Below are positions 18,125 to 27,604 of a stretch of DNA of 64,000 nucleotides, piece by piece. The translations under genes were made by a program, and so were the position numbers. Each line of letters starts with the position of its first letter. The first letter of the stretch is position 1. The notes under the pieces are model-generated. The model did not search any database, was not told the origin of the DNA, and was given only the letters and a program-made list of their open reading frames with translations. Source of the stretch: Clostridia bacterium (GTDB lineage: Bacteria > Bacillota > Clostridia > TANB77 > CAG-508); assembly GCA_017515985.1 (NCBI GenBank), contig JAFWDV010000008.1:70470-134469 (forward strand), given 5' to 3'.

Positions 18125-19792
18125 CTATTTTGAATGCTTTCCTTTAGATCTTCTTGATCTATATCCATCATCGTCATCATAAAAATCTTGACTTCCTTGA
18201 GTTCCTTCATACATATCTTTTGTATTATATGCATTATAATTAAAATTATCTTCGTATTTTGGTTTCTCTACTTCTGGCTCTGGTTTTAAATCTTCACTTT
18301 CTAGCTCTGGTCTTATATTTTCAGGCTCTGGAATCTTTCCAAATAGCTCTTCTTCAATTTGTTTTTTATCTTCTATATCCTCAAAATTATTGTATTCATT
18401 TTGTTTTCTGCCTATATAGTTATCTTGACTTTCTTCTTTAGGAGAATAACCGTAAGGATTTTCAGAATTTTCATCATCTTCATCGTATTCTTCTTCATCA
18501 TACTCTTCGTTATTTCTCTTATTCTTAATAACTATAGCTATTATAACTATTAATAGAAAAGCTATTACACCTATTCCAGCGTATAAAATTTTATTATCTT
18601 TCTTCTTTGTTGTAGTTCCGGCAGCACTTTTATTAACTGTTATTTTATATGTTGCCTTTTGAGTTCCATCTTTTGATTCAACATTTACTGTAATTACGTT
18701 GTTTCCTTCTTTTAAGTTCGTGTTACCTGTTACTTCAATTTTTGCATCTTCATCACTTGATACACCGGTAACTTTTAAACTGTTTACCTTTGGATCAAGT
18801 ATTGTAACTTTATATTCTAATACCTCAGATGAAAATTTAGGTGTTAAGCTATATCCATCAACTTTTAAAGATGTAAGTCCAAACTTTGCTTCTTCTTTCT
18901 TGGTTGCATTTAATGTATATATTCTAGTAGTTTCGTCCTCAGCTGTAACGGTGATTTTTATAATGTTGTCACCATCTTTTAGATTTTCATTACCAGTTAT
19001 TTCTACTTTTGCTTTTTCATCATTTGGAGTAGCTTTAATATCTAATTTCTCGTCTTCCTTTTTAACTATAATAGAATAATCTGTTATTTCTGGATCAAAT
19101 TCAGGATCCATCTCATATCCAGTAATTTCCAATGATTTTAATGCTTTATCCTCAGATTTCTTTGGCTCTTCTTTCGTTAAAAGGCTAGTTTTTACATATC
19201 CTGTACCGCCATTAAATGAAATCTTGCTCCATCCATTATCGCCTGTTGCAGTTACTGTGACTTTTTCGCCTGATTGTAAAGTACCTAATTTATCGCTATC
19301 AGCAGAGTAGCTTTTACGTACATTTATATTTCCGGTTGAATACATCGTAGTATTTGCAGCTTTAAATGATGGCTCTTTTTCAGTTGTTGTTTTCTGAGTA
19401 TCTGTTGTTGCTTTTTGAGTTTCAGTTGTATTTGATCTGCTTGTTGTACTTTTTGACCCAACAATCTTTACAGATTTTGCAGAAACTGTTTTTGCATTTC
19501 CGTCACTGTCTGATACAGTTGCAGGAGTTACTGTAACTGTTGCTCCATTTTCGCCAACACCGCTAATACTTATAGTTTTTGAGCTTGATTCTAGCCATAC
19601 AGAGCTCTCGCTTGCAGTTCCTCCATCTACACTTATATTAAATCTTCCTGTAAGATCTGAAGAAATAGTTACATTGCTACCGCTAGCTGATACAGCTAGA
19701 TCGGCAGCATATGCTCTATTAAAAAACATTGATGTAGCAAAAATTATTATCAAAATAATGCTACTCTTCGTTAGTATCCCTATTCTTTTCAT
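18125..19792 (-). CDS. Surface protein with SH3b and two cadherin-like beta-sandwich domains
   Basis: A 555-residue exported, membrane-anchored protein. The order is: signal peptide ending near AYAA; a beta-rich domain of about 85 residues; a Ser/Thr-rich linker; an SH3b domain (NINVRKSYSADSDKLG through GTGYVKTSLL, about 160-210); two cadherin-like beta-sandwich domains, each starting LKSLEITGYEMDPEF or LTSLKVDGYSLTPKF; one membrane helix (about 400-420); and a long acidic cytoplasmic tail ending RSRRSKGKHSK. The start is ATG 19792 with GAGGTG; its ribosome site overlaps the stop of the upstream gene, so the two are translationally coupled. The first domain could be a degenerate cohesin, which matters because the upstream gene ends in a dockerin. 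Confidence 0.8.
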   Translation of the reverse strand: MKRIGILTKSSIILIIIFATSMFFNRAYAADLAVSASGSNVTISSDLTGRFNISVDGGTASESSVWLESSSKTISISGVGENGATVTVTPATVSDSDGNAKTVSAKSVKIVGSKSTTSRSNTTETQKATTDTQKTTTEKEPSFKAANTTMYSTGNINVRKSYSADSDKLGTLQSGEKVTVTATGDNGWSKISFNGGTGYVKTSLLTKEEPKKSEDKALKSLEITGYEMDPEFDPEITDYSIIVKKEDEKLDIKATPNDEKAKVEITGNENLKDGDNIIKITVTAEDETTRIYTLNATKKEEAKFGLTSLKVDGYSLTPKFSSEVLEYKVTILDPKVNSLKVTGVSSDEDAKIEVTGNTNLKEGNNVITVNVESKDGTQKATYKITVNKSAAGTTTKKKDNKILYAGIGVIAFLLIVIIAIVIKNKRNNEEYDEEEYDEDDENSENPYGYSPKEESQDNYIGRKQNEYNNFEDIEDKKQIEEELFGKIPEPENIRPELESEDLKPEPEVEKPKYEDNFNYNAYNTKDMYEGTQGSQDFYDDDDGYRSRRSKGKHSK

Positions 19793-19800
19793 ATTGCACC

Positions 19801-21786
19801 TCAATTCATTATTTTCTTCTTAATTAGTACATAATCTGACGCATCCAATTGTCCATTTCCGTTTACGTCTCCAACTTTTGTTTGACTTTCAGATAAAGTT
19901 GTTTTTCCCATAATATGATTCTTTACTAAAACATAATCAGAAGCATCCAACTGTCCATTTCCGTTTACATCGCCATTACCTTCTGTATTGTTTGTTGCTG
20001 GTTGACTGCTAGCATTTCCTTTATCTAAAAATTGATTTGCTACATAACCTTCTAGTCCTTCACTTGTAACTATTTTATCCCAAGTGTATCCATTAGCTGT
20101 AGCTACATTTTCTTGCATTACAGTTACTGTTGTGCCTTTTTTAAGTGTTGTAACAACTGAAGCTCCAGTTGTAGCTGACGATCTGATTCTAACAGATGAA
20201 CCATCATCACACTTAATCGTAGCAATAGAATAGTTAGAATTATTTGCCGTTTGATTCTCTCCCATCTCTGTTATGTATTGAGCAGCTATGTATCCTTGTG
20301 TTCCGTTAGACAGTTTTACTCTAACCCAATTATATCCATCTAAACCATTATATGCATCTTTCTCAATTATATTAACCGCTTGACCAGAAATTAAAGTTGT
20401 AACAACCGTAGTTCCTGATGTACCCGGTCCATTTCTTAGGTTTACACTAGTGTTTGCAACACCTGATAAATTGCAGTTCGTTATATCTGGTACTTGTGAT
20501 ATAAAGTTTCTTGCTACATATGCTTTTGCGCCTGAAGGAAGAACTATCTTATCCCAGTAGTATCCTCCATTTTGACTTGATGCACATTCAATTCTTAGAA
20601 CTTTATCTCCTGTATTTAGTTTTGCAATTACTGTTCCAATTAGTGATGGAGAATTTCTAATTTGTACATTTGTACCATTTATTTGAACGTTTTGTGTTAC
20701 TATACTTGCACTATCTGGTGAACCGCATACCTCTGTTGGCATATTTTCGTATACTGGTATTAAGAATGTAAAGCTATTTCCAATCATTCCAAGACTTGAA
20801 TATGAGCTCTTTACTATTTTACATTCTGTTGCTGCACTATATACGCAGGCCATATATTGATGATAATACAACCTTCCATCAGAATTATCTACATCAAACT
20901 TTTCTAGATATAGTGTGGACTGTCCCACATTTATATAGCTCTTTGCAATAAATGCAGCACCACCTTTTATTGAAGCTTCAGGATTTGTCCATCCTTTATT
21001 TCTAGCATAAGATAAGGCATTTGCAATTACTTCTGATGTATTATTACCGCATGCATTTACATTACAAAAATTGTAGCATCCAACGTATCCGCTATAAGTT
21101 CCTTTTGCTGTTGATCCTGGAACGCTATTTTTACCTTGCTCTAATACAATTCTTGATGCTAAGTGATATGGGCTCATCCCTGCCTCGCTGGCAGCTTCCA
21201 TTACAACTTGAGCATAAGATTTATTTATTGTTCCTGTTGAACCATCTGTTTTTGTGTATGTAATTGTTGAACCATTAGCCCAACCAGCAGATGATAATAT
21301 CTTTTGAACTCCACTCAATGTTTGTGTGCTTGGATCATATGATAAATCCTCAAATTGGAATATGTAATCTTCATTAATCCAATTTCTTGGATCCATATAA
21401 TATGATACTGTAGCTTCTGATGCACATTTCCATTTTCCTGTATCATACGCTTTATCACCACATGTAGAGCATACCCATGCACCTGATCTACTGTAATCTA
21501 CTAAATTTCTACCATGCGATGCAGTTGTCTCATTTTTTATTACTTGATTCCAATCAAGTCCAGTATATAGAATTTTAAAATTCCAGTTTGGATGTTTAGC
21601 TTTTAGATTTTCAATTAATTGTTGATATCCTGGATATTTACTGATTTTTCCAGCAGAATATGCTTCTTTTGATTGTGCAGCATATGATTTTTTAACCGGT
21701 ACGCACGACATAAATATATATGAAATAAATACTATTATACTTGCTAAAACTATTGTTTTCTTACCAAAAACACTTCTTTTGAACAT
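19801..21786 (-). CDS. Glucosaminidase-like cell-wall protein with three SH3b domains and a C-terminal dockerin
   Basis: A 661-residue secreted protein. After an N-terminal membrane/signal segment (about residues 10-37), the region 55-340 resembles endo-beta-N-acetylglucosaminidase (GH73/LytB-like) proteins: NWNFKILYTGLDWNQVI, EAGMSPYHLASRIVLEQG and SIKGGAAFIAKSYI. Three SH3b domains follow (about 365-430, 445-510 and 520-585). The last about 55 residues are a type I dockerin: two copies of DVNGNGQLDASDYVL with calcium-binding loops. Role: peptidoglycan cleavage, with the dockerin probably docking it to a cohesin partner. It forms a coupled two-gene unit with the next gene. Confidence 0.85.
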   Translation of the reverse strand: MFKRSVFGKKTIVLASIIVFISYIFMSCVPVKKSYAAQSKEAYSAGKISKYPGYQQLIENLKAKHPNWNFKILYTGLDWNQVIKNETTASHGRNLVDYSRSGAWVCSTCGDKAYDTGKWKCASEATVSYYMDPRNWINEDYIFQFEDLSYDPSTQTLSGVQKILSSAGWANGSTITYTKTDGSTGTINKSYAQVVMEAASEAGMSPYHLASRIVLEQGKNSVPGSTAKGTYSGYVGCYNFCNVNACGNNTSEVIANALSYARNKGWTNPEASIKGGAAFIAKSYINVGQSTLYLEKFDVDNSDGRLYYHQYMACVYSAATECKIVKSSYSSLGMIGNSFTFLIPVYENMPTEVCGSPDSASIVTQNVQINGTNVQIRNSPSLIGTVIAKLNTGDKVLRIECASSQNGGYYWDKIVLPSGAKAYVARNFISQVPDITNCNLSGVANTSVNLRNGPGTSGTTVVTTLISGQAVNIIEKDAYNGLDGYNWVRVKLSNGTQGYIAAQYITEMGENQTANNSNYSIATIKCDDGSSVRIRSSATTGASVVTTLKKGTTVTVMQENVATANGYTWDKIVTSEGLEGYVANQFLDKGNASSQPATNNTEGNGDVNGNGQLDASDYVLVKNHIMGKTTLSESQTKVGDVNGNGQLDASDYVLIKKKIMN

Positions 21787-22014
21787 TTTTTGACCTCCTC
21801 TTTTGCACCTTTTTCCGCACCAAGTATATCACTTTTATATATTTAAAGTCAATTCCCTCTTATGTGCTATTTAGTTCTTTTTATCCATCTTTTTCCATAT
21901 AAATCAACAAAAACTAAGTCTTAATTTTTTTTCAATTTTTTTACTTTATTCTTTTGAATAATAATTTTTTTATGACAAATACTAAATTATAAATAAATAC
22001 TATGGAGATATGTT

Positions 22015-22299
22015 ATGATATCGTCACTAAAACTATACAGCAATAATTCAACTGAAATTGAAAAGTTCTTAAATGCTTTCTATAATAGAACTATACATCT
22101 TTCAAATCCTTTGTATTGGAAAAATTTTTTTCAGAATCCACTGGAAATTGCGGATTTTGTTGCCGCATTTGTTGATAATCACGAATCTTTTTCAAATACC
22201 AATATGTGGGTTAGTATTGATAGCGGAATATATATAAATATAAAGGAAGATAACTACAACAATTTTATCCAATATCTTTTTGAAAGATTTCCATACTAA
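22015..22299 (+). CDS. Small conserved-looking cytoplasmic protein of unknown function
   Basis: A 94-residue acidic protein on the plus strand with no membrane segment. It resembles in overall pattern small clostridial proteins ending LYERFPY (here YLFERFPY) with a central ADFVAAFVDNHESF stretch, but I know no function. GGAGAT precedes the ATG at proper spacing and a perfect bidirectional terminator follows. Codon use is native. It is flanked by divergent and convergent minus-strand genes, so it is a single-gene unit. Confidence 0.65.
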   Translation: MISSLKLYSNNSTEIEKFLNAFYNRTIHLSNPLYWKNFFQNPLEIADFVAAFVDNHESFSNTNMWVSIDSGIYINIKEDNYNNFIQYLFERFPY

Positions 22300-22336
22300 A
22301 AAGCCATATGTAACTATATAATTACATATGGCTTTT
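22298..22336. terminator. Bidirectional terminator
   Basis: AAAAGCCATATGTAA pairs perfectly with TTACATATGGCTTTT around an 8-base loop. It lies between the convergent genes at 22015 (plus) and 22347 (minus) and has T-runs on both strands. Confidence 0.9.
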
Positions 22337-22346
22337 GATTTACTTT

Positions 22347-23120
22347 TTAGAAAAAGAAAAATACTTTTTTCTTTGATTTTAGCTCCTCTGGGTATTCAAC
22401 ATATATATCCAAATCATCGATGATTTTCTTTGGGTTAATAGTAGTAAGCTCATTTATATACTTTTCATCACCAGATATCGATTCTAATTTCTTTAAAATC
22501 TTATCCATATTTTCGTATATCTGACCATGTCTATGTGTGTCTGAGCTTAAAAACTGGATAAGTTTGTTCTCTAGTAATATCTCTGCTGTTCTTTGTGCAT
22601 CCTTCCCGTAAAATCCCATAAAACTTCCATAATTTGATTGTGCTAAAACTCCAATCTTAAGAAGTTTAATTAATTGTGTTGGATCATCTTGTATAAAAGT
22701 AAAACGTTCAGGATGAGCAAGTACCGGAATATATCCATGCTCTATTAAATCATACATTATTTCTTCTAAGTTTAGCATTTTGCTAGAAAATGGAACTTCA
22801 AATAATATGTATCTACTATTTGCTAATGTAGATAATTTACCTCCATATAGCAATTCTGTACTATTTTCAGTTAAGAAAATTTCGTTTCCTGTATGTAGTT
22901 TTACAAGAATGTCCTCTTCGTACACAGCATATTTTAGATTTTTTACTTTGTGCGAAATTACATCTGGAGAATTTTCATAATATCTTTCTATGTAATGTGG
23001 TGTGAGTATAATTTCTGAAAAACCGGCTTCTTCCGCTTTCTTTAATATATCTATTGAATTTTCTATCGATGTTGAACCATCATCCACATCATAAAGAATG
23101 TGGGAATGTATATCTATCAT
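22347..23120 (-). CDS. PHP-fold tyrosine-protein phosphatase, CpsB/YwqE type
   Basis: A metal-dependent phosphotyrosine phosphatase that resets the CpsD-type kinase during capsule or exopolysaccharide synthesis. The PHP-domain motifs are present: DIHSHILYDVDDGS at the N-terminus, LTPHYIERYY, LAHPERF and SSDTHRHG, the histidines and aspartates that bind the metal cluster. It has 257 residues, normal length. It lies behind the kinase and the chain-length regulator in one unit (order cpsC, cpsD, cpsB). Confidence 0.9.
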   Translation of the reverse strand: MIDIHSHILYDVDDGSTSIENSIDILKKAEEAGFSEIILTPHYIERYYENSPDVISHKVKNLKYAVYEEDILVKLHTGNEIFLTENSTELLYGGKLSTLANSRYILFEVPFSSKMLNLEEIMYDLIEHGYIPVLAHPERFTFIQDDPTQLIKLLKIGVLAQSNYGSFMGFYGKDAQRTAEILLENKLIQFLSSDTHRHGQIYENMDKILKKLESISGDEKYINELTTINPKKIIDDLDIYVEYPEELKSKKKVFFFF

Positions 23121-23142
23121 CTCTAACCCCTATCTTTTATCT

Positions 23143-24069
23143 TTATTTTTTATCGTTTTCTGTTAGATATTGACTTAATTGTTTTAATACAGCATTAATA
23201 TCAATATCTTCTTGCTCTTTAACATCCTCTTTTTTGCTCTTCTTTGAGCTCTTATCATTATCAACAGAATTCAATTTTTCTTTAACTTCTTTAATTTCGC
23301 TCTCTTCAACTTTCTTTGTTGTTTGAGTTTTCTTTGTTAATTTATCAATTATTTTGTTGCTTCCTTTACCTGAAGTTACAACTGAATTCTCATAATAATA
23401 TCCTGTTTTTGATCTTCTCTTTATTGTAGGAATCTTGTTTAAAATTACACCTGCAATATTTCCACCTACATTAACTATATTTCTTTTAACTTGATTTAAG
23501 TCATCAGTTTTAGTTATTTTGTAACCAGCAACTATTAAAGTTGTGTTAACAAATTTTGATAATATTATAGCATCTGTAACTATTGTACTTGGTGTACCAT
23601 CAAATATGACAATATCAAATACTTTTTCTAAATATTTAATTAAATCTACCATTTTTTTGCTAGTTAAAAGCTCTGATGGATTTGGTGGAACAACTCCAGA
23701 TGTCATAACATATAAATTATCTACTAATGTATTTTGTATGTAATCACCTATAGAATCTAGGCTACTCCCCTTCGTAGTCATTATTAAGTAGTTTGATAAA
23801 CCTTTAACATTTTTAAGTTCAAATATTTCGTGTTGTCTACCTTTTCTCATATCAGCATCAACTAATAAAACTCTTTTACCAGCTTGAGCAAATGTTATAG
23901 CAAGGTTAGCTGAAACCCAGCTTTTTCCTTCTCCTGGTACGGTACTTGTTACTAATAATGATTTTAAATCTTCATCAACATTCATAAATTGAATATTAGT
24001 TCTTAATGTTCTAAAAACCTCAGATATATGTGTCTTTGGTGATACAAAAGTTATAAGCTCGTTCTTCAT
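23143..24069 (-). CDS. Bacterial tyrosine kinase, CpsD/YwqD type
   Basis: BY-kinase that phosphorylates itself and controls polysaccharide export with its membrane partner. Walker A is VPGEGKSWVS, Walker A' is VLLVDADMRKG and Walker B is DIVIFDGTP, within the first 180 residues. Unlike classic members the C-terminus lacks a dense tyrosine cluster: only GYYYEN (about residue 225) precedes a charged Lys/Glu-rich tail of about 75 residues. The partner activator domain is the neighbouring gene at 24071, whose stop is one base away. Confidence 0.9.
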   Translation of the reverse strand: MKNELITFVSPKTHISEVFRTLRTNIQFMNVDEDLKSLLVTSTVPGEGKSWVSANLAITFAQAGKRVLLVDADMRKGRQHEIFELKNVKGLSNYLIMTTKGSSLDSIGDYIQNTLVDNLYVMTSGVVPPNPSELLTSKKMVDLIKYLEKVFDIVIFDGTPSTIVTDAIILSKFVNTTLIVAGYKITKTDDLNQVKRNIVNVGGNIAGVILNKIPTIKRRSKTGYYYENSVVTSGKGSNKIIDKLTKKTQTTKKVEESEIKEVKEKLNSVDNDKSSKKSKKEDVKEQEDIDINAVLKQLSQYLTENDKK

Positions 24070-24070
24070 A

Positions 24071-24772
24071 TTAGTATATACCTCCTTTATTTATATCATC
24101 ATTTACAAAAGGTATTGAAACTAATGTTGTTAATTCTGTACTATTTTCTACATCATCACTATCTTTAATTGTTGTGTCGAACATATTAGCTATTAGTACG
24201 TATACAGCTGATATTACAAGTCCTATTGCAAAAAAGATTAATAAATCTTTTGGATGGTTGATATTACATGGTGTTATTGATTCTTCTGCTTCATCTAATA
24301 TATATACATTATCAACATACATCTCTGATACTTTTTCTGAAAATACCTTTGTTAATTCATTTGCAATTTTCATTGCTTTTACAGGATTTTCATCTTTAAC
24401 TGTAATCTTCAACATTTCTGTATCGTTAATTTCAGTTACAGTTACTTTTTTCATAAGAGTATCTTCTGTTTCATTTATTTGTAAGTTATTAATAGTTGGT
24501 CTTAATATTGTTTTACTTTTTGCTAATTGGCTATATGTACCTATTAAGCTTTTAGCTAAACCAACATCAGAAGATGTAATAGTTTTTGTAGAATTCTCCT
24601 GATTTTCAGTTGCTTTTACAAGAACTAATGTTGTGTATGATTGATACTTTGGTGTTACAAAATAATATGAATATATAAATCCTATTATAACGGCAATTAA
24701 TGTTATTACCATTACATGTAATCTTTTGTTCCAAAAAATGTTTATCAATTTTTTTAAATCTAACTCTTCCAT
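24071..24772 (-). CDS. Polysaccharide chain-length regulator / kinase activator, CpsC (Wzz) type
   Basis: A 233-residue Wzz-family membrane protein. It has an N-terminal cytoplasmic start (LDLKKLINIFWNKRL), a membrane segment at about residues 19-37, an extracellular helical domain (about 40-170) and a second membrane segment at about 178-198. The short cytoplasmic C-terminus of such proteins activates the BY-kinase. It is the first gene of a three-gene unit with the kinase and phosphatase; no glycosyltransferase genes follow. Confidence 0.88.
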   Translation of the reverse strand: MEELDLKKLINIFWNKRLHVMVITLIAVIIGFIYSYYFVTPKYQSYTTLVLVKATENQENSTKTITSSDVGLAKSLIGTYSQLAKSKTILRPTINNLQINETEDTLMKKVTVTEINDTEMLKITVKDENPVKAMKIANELTKVFSEKVSEMYVDNVYILDEAEESITPCNINHPKDLLIFFAIGLVISAVYVLIANMFDTTIKDSDDVENSTELTTLVSIPFVNDDINKGGIY

Positions 24773-24957
24773 TATATTCCTCCATTTTAACGAGTTTAGA
24801 AAATATTTTTACATTTTCTGAAATTTCTCTTTACTATAGTGTACTAAGAATAAAATTCAAAATACACAAATATGCATATACTATTATACATAATATTAGG
24901 GGTATTTTGCAAGTCTTTTTGTGAAAATAATTAAAATATATCGTATTTTCGTAAACT

Positions 24958-25007
24958 AAAAGGCAATATTTCGATATAATTACATTAAAAATCGAAATAT
25001 CGCCTTT
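24958..25007 (-). terminator. Terminator after rnr
   Basis: AAAGGC-A-ATATTTCGAT pairs with ATCGAAATAT-C-GCCTTT (about 16 pairs, A-C mismatch) just past the rnr stop codon, with T-rich sequence following on the minus strand. Confidence 0.85.
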
Positions 25008-25023
25008 ATAATATCTTTTTTTA

Positions 25024-27177
25024 TTAATCATTTTCTGCAATTTCGAATGATATTCTTCTAAGTTCCTTATTTGCTTCTATTACTCTTATTTTAACACTTT
25101 GCCCTATCTTATATACTTTACCTGTATGCTCACCAACTAGTATTTTACTTTCTTCGTTATAGATAAAGTACTCATCGCCTAAATTTTCAAATCTTATTAG
25201 TCCTTCAACCGTATTCTCTAGCTCTACAAAAATTCCAAACGAAGTTATGCTTGATACTACTCCATCATATTCATTTCCAATTTTATCCTGCATATATTCC
25301 GCTTTCTTGATGTCTTCACTATCACGCTCAACTTTTTGAGCAATTTTTTCACGTTCAGATGACCTTTCAGCATAGTTAACTGCTTGCTCAGAATATTTAC
25401 TTATATCATTATCTTTCATATTGTAGTTACTATCAAGATATTTTGAAATAATTCTGTGAATAAATAAATCAGGATATCTTCTTATTGGAGATGTAAAATG
25501 ACAATAATATTTGCTAGCTATTCCGAAATGACCTTTATTTGTTGCCTCATACCTTGCTACTTTTAAAGTTCGTAATATCAAATTAGATATAACCATTTCT
25601 TCAGGCGTACCCTTAATTTGCTCTAGAACATTTGCAAATGCCTTTGGATGTACATTTTCCTTGCTATATTTAATTTTATAGCCCATATTGAATAAAAATT
25701 TGTTAAGCTCTTTGATTTTTTCTTCATCTGGAGCTTCATGAACTCTGTATATGAATGGGGCTTCTAGCCAATAGAATTTCTCTGCAATTGTTTCATTAGC
25801 TATAAGCATAAATTGCTCTATTATTTCATTAGCTAAATTGATTTCATATTTTTTAACATCTATTGCTACACCGTTTTCATCTAATATTATTTTGCTCTCT
25901 GGAACATCTAAATCTAGTGAACCATCCTTAAATCTTTTATCTTTTAGTATTTTAGCAAGCTCAATCATATCTTTGAAATTATTAAGATACTCCATATATC
26001 TATTTACAATTTCCATTTCATCATCCGATATGCCTTCTTTTTCAATATATTTAGTTATTGCATAAACATTTGTATATGACATTCGCTCTTTTACATTTAT
26101 GATGCTCTTCTTAACATCAGATGAAATAACTTTTCCATCATGATTTATTTCCATCATTACAGAAATAGCTAATCTATCCTCTTTAGCATTCAAACTACAA
26201 ATACCATTTGAAAGCTCTTTTGGAAGCATAGGTATAACTCTATCCATCATATATATGCTTGTACCTCTTATAATTGCTTCTTTATCAAGGTTAGAGCCTT
26301 CTTTAACATAGTGGCTTACATCTGCAATACTTACTATTAAATTATAATTTCCATCGCTATTTTTTTCTACATAAACAGCGTCATCTAAATCTTTTGCATC
26401 CTCACCATCAATTGTAAATATCGTTTTATCTCTTAGATCAAGTCTTTTTTCAATTTCTTCATGACTTATGTTTGACGATATTGATTTTGCTTCATCTAAT
26501 ACATTTTCTGGAAATTCGTTTGGTAAGTTATATTCCTTTATCAAAGAAAGCATATCGACACCAGCAGTATCAATATTTCCAATTACCTCAATTATCTTAC
26601 CTTCAGCTTTTTTCCCTTTTTCTGGATATTTCGTAATTTTAACTACAACTTTTTGGCTCTTTTTTGCTCCGTTAAAGTTTTTCTTTGAAATAAAGATATC
26701 TGAACCAAACCTTTTATCATCAGGTATTACAAAACCAAAATTTCTGCTTGGTTCAAATCTACCAACCAATGTATCTCTACCTCTTTCTAGAACTCTAACT
26801 ACCTTTCCTTCTATATGATTTTTACCTTCAGAATCATAAATAATTTCAACTATAACTACATCTTCATTTAGTGCTCCATTAGTATTTTTAGCTGATATAT
26901 ATATTTCTTTCTCTTCGTTTTCAAGCTTTACAAACCCAAATAATTTTTCATTTATTCTTATTGTTCCCTTTTTGTACTTTTCATCATCGACTATCGAATA
27001 TTTGCCCTTTCTATTTACTGTTATTTTGTACTCATCAACTAATTCATTTAATATTTGATTAAGCTCTGCATATTCATCTTTAGGAACACACATTAAAGCT
27101 GCTATTTCCTTTGCTTTCATTGGAACATAAGATTCATCCGATAATAAACCAAAAACCTTTTCCTTCTTATTTTCCAT
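25024..27177 (-). CDS. rnr: Ribonuclease R
   Basis: RNase R is the processive 3'-5' exoribonuclease that degrades structured RNA and works on stalled or defective mRNAs. The 717-residue protein has an N-terminal winged-helix region, two cold-shock domains (about 70-210), and the RNB catalytic domain with TIDGEDAKDLDDAVYV (metal-binding aspartates). FTSPIRRYPDLFIHR and a C-terminal S1 domain (EYDGVVSSITSFGIFVEL) complete it. The start is ATG 27177 with AAGGAGG. In many Firmicutes it is next to secG and smpB; secG is here, smpB is not. Confidence 0.96.
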   Translation of the reverse strand: MENKKEKVFGLLSDESYVPMKAKEIAALMCVPKDEYAELNQILNELVDEYKITVNRKGKYSIVDDEKYKKGTIRINEKLFGFVKLENEEKEIYISAKNTNGALNEDVVIVEIIYDSEGKNHIEGKVVRVLERGRDTLVGRFEPSRNFGFVIPDDKRFGSDIFISKKNFNGAKKSQKVVVKITKYPEKGKKAEGKIIEVIGNIDTAGVDMLSLIKEYNLPNEFPENVLDEAKSISSNISHEEIEKRLDLRDKTIFTIDGEDAKDLDDAVYVEKNSDGNYNLIVSIADVSHYVKEGSNLDKEAIIRGTSIYMMDRVIPMLPKELSNGICSLNAKEDRLAISVMMEINHDGKVISSDVKKSIINVKERMSYTNVYAITKYIEKEGISDDEMEIVNRYMEYLNNFKDMIELAKILKDKRFKDGSLDLDVPESKIILDENGVAIDVKKYEINLANEIIEQFMLIANETIAEKFYWLEAPFIYRVHEAPDEEKIKELNKFLFNMGYKIKYSKENVHPKAFANVLEQIKGTPEEMVISNLILRTLKVARYEATNKGHFGIASKYYCHFTSPIRRYPDLFIHRIISKYLDSNYNMKDNDISKYSEQAVNYAERSSEREKIAQKVERDSEDIKKAEYMQDKIGNEYDGVVSSITSFGIFVELENTVEGLIRFENLGDEYFIYNEESKILVGEHTGKVYKIGQSVKIRVIEANKELRRISFEIAEND

Positions 27178-27229
27178 TATTTCCTCCTTCACAAATAATA
27201 CAAAAGTTGGAATTCCTTATAACATAAAA

Positions 27230-27256
27230 AAGGAATTACAGTATTTGTAATTCCTT
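27230..27256 (-). terminator. Terminator between secG and rnr
   Basis: AAGGAATTAC, a 7-base loop, GTAATTCCTT, then TTTTTA on the minus strand. Because secG lies upstream of rnr, this probably limits readthrough from secG into rnr. Confidence 0.85.
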
Positions 27257-27279
27257 CATTATATTATATATTAACACTT

Positions 27280-27528
27280 TTAAGCTAATAATAAGAAACT
27301 AAGTCCTATAGTGCCTGCTACAAACAAAACACTTAGTATTCCCGTTGCTTTTTTTAGAGCTCCATCTCTAGTTCTACCTTTATTTTTCTCATAGAAGTTA
27401 TTTGTTGTAGATCCAGTTATTGCTCCTGAAGCACCTTGACTATCTTTAGCTTGTGCTGTTGCCAATATAATTAAAGCTATACAAACTATCACATATATTA
27501 CTATTACAATATTTTTAGCTACTGTCAT
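27280..27528 (-). CDS. secG: Protein translocase subunit SecG
   Basis: SecG is the small two-helix subunit of the SecYEG channel. The 82-residue protein has hydrophobic segments at about residues 6-25 and 62-81, and a Gly/Ser-rich cytoplasmic loop. This layout and position directly upstream of rnr, as in B. subtilis and clostridia, support the call. It contains the family-like motif LATAQAKDSQGASGAITG. Confidence 0.9.
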   Translation of the reverse strand: MTVAKNIVIVIYVIVCIALIILATAQAKDSQGASGAITGSTTNNFYEKNKGRTRDGALKKATGILSVLFVAGTIGLSFLLLA

Positions 27529-27604
27529 TTTTCTCCCTCATTTCGTAATTTTATCTTCAACCGAGTACTATTTTACCATATGATTTTTTTAATTGCAATT
27601 ATTT

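Noticed and set aside
24834..25040. 68-residue minus-strand ORF between the cps trio and rnr
   Set aside because: It overlaps the rnr terminator hairpin and the rnr end, is extremely AT-rich and has no sensible ribosome site.
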